NCBI GenBank assembly: GCA_934647945.1
Contig: CAKUFK010000001.1
Coordinates: 380,265-444,264 of the forward strand
Direction of reading: 5' to 3'
DNA: 64,000 nt
Source: an uncultured Eubacteriales bacterium
GTDB taxonomy: Bacteria > Bacillota > Clostridia > Oscillospirales > Acutalibacteraceae
The position numbers and the translations under genes are program-made. The notes below the pieces were generated by a model. It saw only the letters and a program-made list of their open reading frames with translations, did no database searches and had not been told where the DNA came from. How positions within the stretch are numbered: position 1 is the stretch's first letter; every line of letters begins with the position of its first letter. Shown one piece after another: positions 59,959-64,000 of this stretch.

Positions 59959-61146
59959 TCAGACCACCATTTTATCAAGGAGTGCTTTTTTGAGATTTTG
60001 GAGTTTTTCGAGCTCAAGCCGATAAAGATCGATCAGCCGGTCGAGCTGGGCAAAGTATTCTGCGATCTGTTCCTGTTCTTTGTCGTCCGGCATGGCGCAG
60101 ACAATCTCGCTGAAAACCGGGTATTTCAAATTCCATGTATCCGACGTGATCCCTTGGGAATGAAGCTGAAATTGATGGATCATCGCGGGCCTTTTGAAAA
60201 CATAAGAAAAAAACAACGAGTTTATCCCCGGCCTTGGCACAATCACCGTATAGGCAGGGCTCAGGATGCCGCTGTATGGGGAATATCCGCTTGCGCCCTG
60301 CCACATTCTCATGGTGTTATACGCGATATCCCCGATTTCGACCTTTTTGTAATGCGATTTGTCCTCACTGGAATGATCGTGCCGCCCAAGCTCTGAAAAT
60401 TTCTTGATCCCCGATTGGATGGTGACGGAAATCAATTCCCCGTTTGCGGAGCATTCCTGCCGTTCGTCAAAGCAGTCCCCCAGTTTGCGCCGTTTCCAGG
60501 CTTCTGTGAAACCTTTGAAGCGGAGTTCCGGTACATCTGCGCCATCCTCTGGGAACATTTTCTCCAGCATGGCCTTTTTCAGATGCCGGACTTTTTCATA
60601 TTTTTCCTGCCGCCGGGAAATCAGGCAATTGAGTTCTCGCAAAAACCGCCCGATTTTCTCCTGTTCTTCCCTTTTCGGGAAAGCAAAGTTCAATTCCTTG
60701 AAATCCGCATAGTGGATGCTGCGGCCATCCCGGATGCCATAGGTAACGGTCTCGAGCCGTTTAATAAACCGGTCGGAGGCAAACACATATTTCCAAAAAT
60801 AGTCGTCATGCGTTTCCTTATCCTTGAAATCCATAACCGTGTATGCCGGAGATGTGATGCCTTCCGTATCCGAATGCGCAAAGCCGCCCTGAAACGAACG
60901 GAGATGGATGACGAATTGCCCGGGCATCACCCGCTTATAAGTGACGGCGTTCTTTTTGTCATAGGAAATATCATAATGGATTTTGCTCCGCTGCACCATC
61001 CCGAGCTCCTGGGTAGCGGCCAGCACAGGCAGCTCGGGATGGCGGCGGTCGTCCCGGGTATCAAAGATAAAACCCGCATCCGCTTGCACCCACTCGCCGT
61101 CGAATCCTTTAAACCGGACCTGCGGAACCGTCTCTTTCTTTCCCAT
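59959..61146 (-). CDS. hsdS: Type I restriction enzyme, specificity subunit
   Basis: The 395-residue protein has two target-recognition domains, each opened by a matching segment (VPQVRFKGFDGEW near residue 7 and VPELRFKGFTEAW near 205). Coiled-coil spacers separate the halves (LRELNCLISRRQEKYEKVRHLKKAMLEKMF and LEKLQNLKKALLDKM). This half-repeat layout is usual and sets the bipartite DNA target. The ATG at 61146 lies just after the hsdM stop. No second hsdS or inverted partial copy is present, so no local phase-variation shuffle is seen. Confidence 0.93.
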   Translation of the reverse strand: MGKKETVPQVRFKGFDGEWVQADAGFIFDTRDDRRHPELPVLAATQELGMVQRSKIHYDISYDKKNAVTYKRVMPGQFVIHLRSFQGGFAHSDTEGITSPAYTVMDFKDKETHDDYFWKYVFASDRFIKRLETVTYGIRDGRSIHYADFKELNFAFPKREEQEKIGRFLRELNCLISRRQEKYEKVRHLKKAMLEKMFPEDGADVPELRFKGFTEAWKRRKLGDCFDERQECSANGELISVTIQSGIKKFSELGRHDHSSEDKSHYKKVEIGDIAYNTMRMWQGASGYSPYSGILSPAYTVIVPRPGINSLFFSYVFKRPAMIHQFQLHSQGITSDTWNLKYPVFSEIVCAMPDDKEQEQIAEYFAQLDRLIDLYRLELEKLQNLKKALLDKMVV

Positions 61147-61147
61147 A

Positions 61148-63919
61148 TCATTCACCCGACAGCAGAGATTCAAGCTCCGCCAGACCTTTCATATCGAACG
61201 CGCTGCCTGTCAGTTGGTCCATCATAGCGGCAAGGCCTTTCCCGGATTCTTCCATCTGTTTTTCCAATTCCAGATAGGTCACGGCGTATTTATCCGCCAA
61301 AGCCTGGATCGCCTGCTCCAGCCCGCTGACAATCGCTTCCGGCAGGGCGCGGAGAGAGGCGGACAGCGGCGCAATCCATTTCAGGCGCAGCAAATCAAGG
61401 ACCTGCTCGTCGGTCAGCCCTTCGATCGTCTCTTTGGTCAGCAGATGCAGTGCGGCGGCCATCTCCTTGGCCTCCCGCCTGGCGGCCTTCTCCTCGTCCA
61501 TCAGCCTGCCCGCCCTTACCATCTTCGCCTCGAAAGAGCCCTCCGGGAACACGTAGGCGGTTTGCCGCGTTTTCATGTATGCCATGACCTTGCCTTTGGC
61601 GTAGGGGGCCGTTCCCTCCACCGCTGTCCAGTCCACTTCATGGTGATCGGCCATATATTGCAGCTTGGCCGCCGTCCCCGCTTTTGAGTCCAGCAAATCC
61701 ATGTATCCCTGCAGGCCGGAGAGCTCCGGGGAAGAGACATCCATATAAATTTCCGCCAGCTTGGCGGCAAACTCTTTTGCAACAAAGGCCGTGTTGTCCT
61801 CGTTCAAAAATTCCCCACGGTCGCCCTCGTCAATGGAATCGATGATTTCCGCCAGCTCAGACGAAATCTCGTCCAGCCGGGCTTCCTTGGCCTTTACCGC
61901 CCCATATTCCTTTTCCAGGAGGGTCGTCTGGACCAATTCAAAGGGGATCACATGGCCGACCCAGCCATTCTGTACGTATTCTTCCGTATCGCCCTTTTTC
62001 CTGACCACCATATTGGGATCCACCTGTTTGGCGGCGGCAAAGCCTTCGGTCTGTATGATTTCAAGATCGGTAGAGATTTGTCCCCACTGGTTGTCCAGCA
62101 GCTGATACGCCTGATACCTGTCCACCACAGAAAACGGTGCGACACGGTCAAAAATATTCTGTGTAATCGCATCTTCTTCCTGGGAGACACTCAGTTCCTG
62201 CATTTTTTCAATCAGCTCGGCATTCAAATAGGAATCGAAATCGGCAAAGGCGGCCTGATAGGCGTCGATAAAGGCGTTCACGTCCGCACTGCCGTCGATC
62301 GCCTCTTTGATTTTTTCCGCTGCCAATGTGGAATACGGTGTCCCGTCGCAGGAAAACAGATCCTCCCGCAGCCGTGGAAAAGCCGTCCAGTATTTATCCA
62401 GCCGGTCGATTTCCCGGTTGGGAATGCCGCCGAACATGGTGGCATAAATATCCCAGGTTTCCGCTTCCTCGGAAGAATCGATGTAACGGGGGATATTCAG
62501 GTTATAGCCATTTTTCCGGATTTCCGCCTTGGTAACACGCCTGGCGTACTTTTTGATTTCCTGCGGGCGCGCGGCGACAGTGTCCACAATCCTTTTGATG
62601 TCCGAAGCCATCAGCTTATTGGATTTTCCGGCTTTGGCAAAACCTTTGGAGGCGTCGATAAACAGCACGTCCGAATCCTCGCGCTCCCGGCGGAGTACCA
62701 TGATAATCGTGGGAATCCCGGTACCGTAGAAGATATTCGCGGGCATCCCAATAATCGCTTCGATATGGTTGTTTTCAATCAGGTTTCGGCGGATGCGGCC
62801 TTCTCCGTCCATGCCGCCCGTCGCGTCCCCGCGGAACAATACCCCATGGGGCAGAACGATGGCCATAATTCCGTCCCGCCTGATGTGATACAATTCATGC
62901 AGCAGAAAGGCGTAGTCGGCTTTTCCTTTCGGCGCCATGCCATAGCTGTAGCGGGGGTCGGTCTCCTTGTGGGAGGGATCCCAGTGCTGGGAATAGGGCG
63001 GATTGGATACCACGGCATCCACATCCACCATGTGATAGGTATTCGCCGGGTCGGCGTCATCAAACCACGGCCAGTCTTCCTCCAGCGTATCCCCACAGCG
63101 TGTCAGGATATTGTCCGGCTTGATCCCCCGCATGACCAGATTCATGCGCGTCAGGTTATAGGTGTTTTCCTTCAGCTCCTGCGCGTAATATTTGATGTTA
63201 TCCTTGTTCGCGATATATTTGGCCGCGCTCTTGCCGATGGTTATCAGAAGAGAACCGGAACCGCTCGTCGGGTCGTAAATCTCAATTTTTTCCCTGTTTT
63301 TGAGGTGATTGACCACGATCTCCGACATCAGCTGCGACACCTCGTGCGGAGTGTAGAACTCCCCGGCCTTTTTTCCTGCGTTGGCCGCAAAGTTGCTGAT
63401 CAGATACTCATAAATAAAACCAAGGACATCATAGTCCTGTTTGCCGTCCATGGGGATATCCTTGATCAGCTGGATCAAGTCGCGGATCGATTTCGTTTGG
63501 TTGCTAGCGCTGTCACCGAGCTTGCTCAGGCCGGTTTCCAATGTATTAAAAATTTTATTGAACACCTTTTTATGTGTGACGCTGATCAAACGGTTAAACG
63601 CCGAAAGGGCAACCCTCACGTTGTCGACGGTAAAGCTGTTCCCTTTGGCTATCCACGTAGAAAACAGGTTGTCGTAAGCAATGAAATACCCGAGCTTCTG
63701 CTGGCAATACTCGACCAACGGCGCATTATTTTCATGCACTTCGGATGCAATGTCCGTCTCTTCATAGCCGTCTTTTTTCAGGAACTCGATCTCTTTATCA
63801 GACAAAAATTTATAAAAAATGAAACCAAGGATATAATCTTTATATTCATTCGCCTCAATTTTGGAACGCATCTTATTTGCCGATTCCCAAATCTTACTTG
63901 CCAGCTGCTGTTTGTTCAT
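61148..63919 (-). CDS. hsdM: Type I restriction enzyme, modification subunit (long form)
   Basis: The 923-residue protein has the N-terminal helical domain (LASKIWESANKMRSKI...), the SAM-binding motif DPTSGSGSLL (about 215) and the N6-adenine methylase motif NPPY (about 307). Beyond about residue 500 comes a 400-residue helical extension not found in the ~500-residue EcoKI-type subunits. Long forms of this kind are known in type I systems of Firmicutes. It methylates adenine in the target chosen by HsdS. The ATG at 63919 is close to the window's end; its promoter should lie in or beyond 63920-64000. Confidence 0.93.
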   Translation of the reverse strand: MNKQQLASKIWESANKMRSKIEANEYKDYILGFIFYKFLSDKEIEFLKKDGYEETDIASEVHENNAPLVEYCQQKLGYFIAYDNLFSTWIAKGNSFTVDNVRVALSAFNRLISVTHKKVFNKIFNTLETGLSKLGDSASNQTKSIRDLIQLIKDIPMDGKQDYDVLGFIYEYLISNFAANAGKKAGEFYTPHEVSQLMSEIVVNHLKNREKIEIYDPTSGSGSLLITIGKSAAKYIANKDNIKYYAQELKENTYNLTRMNLVMRGIKPDNILTRCGDTLEEDWPWFDDADPANTYHMVDVDAVVSNPPYSQHWDPSHKETDPRYSYGMAPKGKADYAFLLHELYHIRRDGIMAIVLPHGVLFRGDATGGMDGEGRIRRNLIENNHIEAIIGMPANIFYGTGIPTIIMVLRREREDSDVLFIDASKGFAKAGKSNKLMASDIKRIVDTVAARPQEIKKYARRVTKAEIRKNGYNLNIPRYIDSSEEAETWDIYATMFGGIPNREIDRLDKYWTAFPRLREDLFSCDGTPYSTLAAEKIKEAIDGSADVNAFIDAYQAAFADFDSYLNAELIEKMQELSVSQEEDAITQNIFDRVAPFSVVDRYQAYQLLDNQWGQISTDLEIIQTEGFAAAKQVDPNMVVRKKGDTEEYVQNGWVGHVIPFELVQTTLLEKEYGAVKAKEARLDEISSELAEIIDSIDEGDRGEFLNEDNTAFVAKEFAAKLAEIYMDVSSPELSGLQGYMDLLDSKAGTAAKLQYMADHHEVDWTAVEGTAPYAKGKVMAYMKTRQTAYVFPEGSFEAKMVRAGRLMDEEKAARREAKEMAAALHLLTKETIEGLTDEQVLDLLRLKWIAPLSASLRALPEAIVSGLEQAIQALADKYAVTYLELEKQMEESGKGLAAMMDQLTGSAFDMKGLAELESLLSGE

Positions 63920-64000
63920 TGGTCCAGGTATGAGTGCAAATCCGACAATTTACGGAAACCTTGTTATTCATACCTTTGCATGCTCGCAGATTAAGCGTTA

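Noticed and set aside
61952..63994. 680-codon plus-strand open frame
   Set aside because: Antisense to hsdM; composition is a mirror of its codons.

Overview
The window looks like a chromosome segment of a GC-rich, spore-forming Gram-positive anaerobe, probably a Clostridia / Oscillospiraceae-type Firmicute. The signs are a GerA/SpoVAF-family spore germination protein, AGGAGG-type ribosome binding sites, frequent GTG/TTG starts, many near-consensus TTGACA-17-TATAAT promoters, a clostridial-type DUF951 gene, an adenylylation-free GS-I glutamine synthetase and FeoAB with a DtxR/MntR-type regulator. The genus cannot be named from sequence reading alone. No CRISPR array, prophage, transposase or 16S/23S rRNA gene was seen.

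Layout. 0-5 kb: a zinc-ribbon membrane protein, CorA with a long structured leader, and an ECF sigma / zinc anti-sigma / membrane-protein operon. 5-12.7 kb: an amidase-CobO-GDPD operon transcribed leftward, and divergently ppx-ppk (polyphosphate) followed by a phosphofructokinase. 12.9-17.8 kb: MntP, GlnA, a class-A-like serine hydrolase, then CoaX with an ECF S component (probable pantothenate salvage). 18-26.8 kb: a GT2 glycosyltransferase, a membrane protein, ArgS, a peptidoglycan amidase and a very large PAS/GGDEF/GAF signalling protein. 27-30.1 kb: an AT-richer three-gene AraC cassette whose two effector genes share an N-terminal peptide and a 26-bp exact repeat.

30.3-34.2 kb: the rpmG-secE-nusG-rplK-rplA and rplJ-rplL ribosomal block, with an L10-type leader attenuator and no rpoB after rplL. 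34.4-37.9 kb: a Nudix-HAD-CDF-ATP-grasp operon. 38.2-39.2 kb: tRNA-Lys, tRNA-Glu, 5S rRNA and tRNA-Asn, followed by decayed tRNA-like sequence. 39.2-40.7 kb: a cyclodeaminase-family protein (FchA type) paired with a FolD that has lost its cyclohydrolase residues. 41-45.3 kb: an XRE regulator, FeoAB and the divergent metal regulator. 45.4-45.85 kb: a gene-free array of hairpins. 45.85-53.7 kb: a leftward run of M18 peptidase, lytic transglycosylase, CoaE, Sua5, an unrecognised protein, RF1, DUF951 and the spore protein. 53.8-56.8 kb: two proline-rich DUF4190-like proteins and a MATE exporter. 56.9-63.9 kb: a complete type I restriction-modification operon hsdM-hsdS-hsdR.

Most of the window is ordinary housekeeping. 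The parts most worth a second look are the AraC cassette with its shared N-terminal tag, the split of folate dehydrogenase and cyclohydrolase functions between two adjacent genes, the interrupted tRNA-Asn copy, the corA leader RNA and the hairpin array at 45.5 kb.
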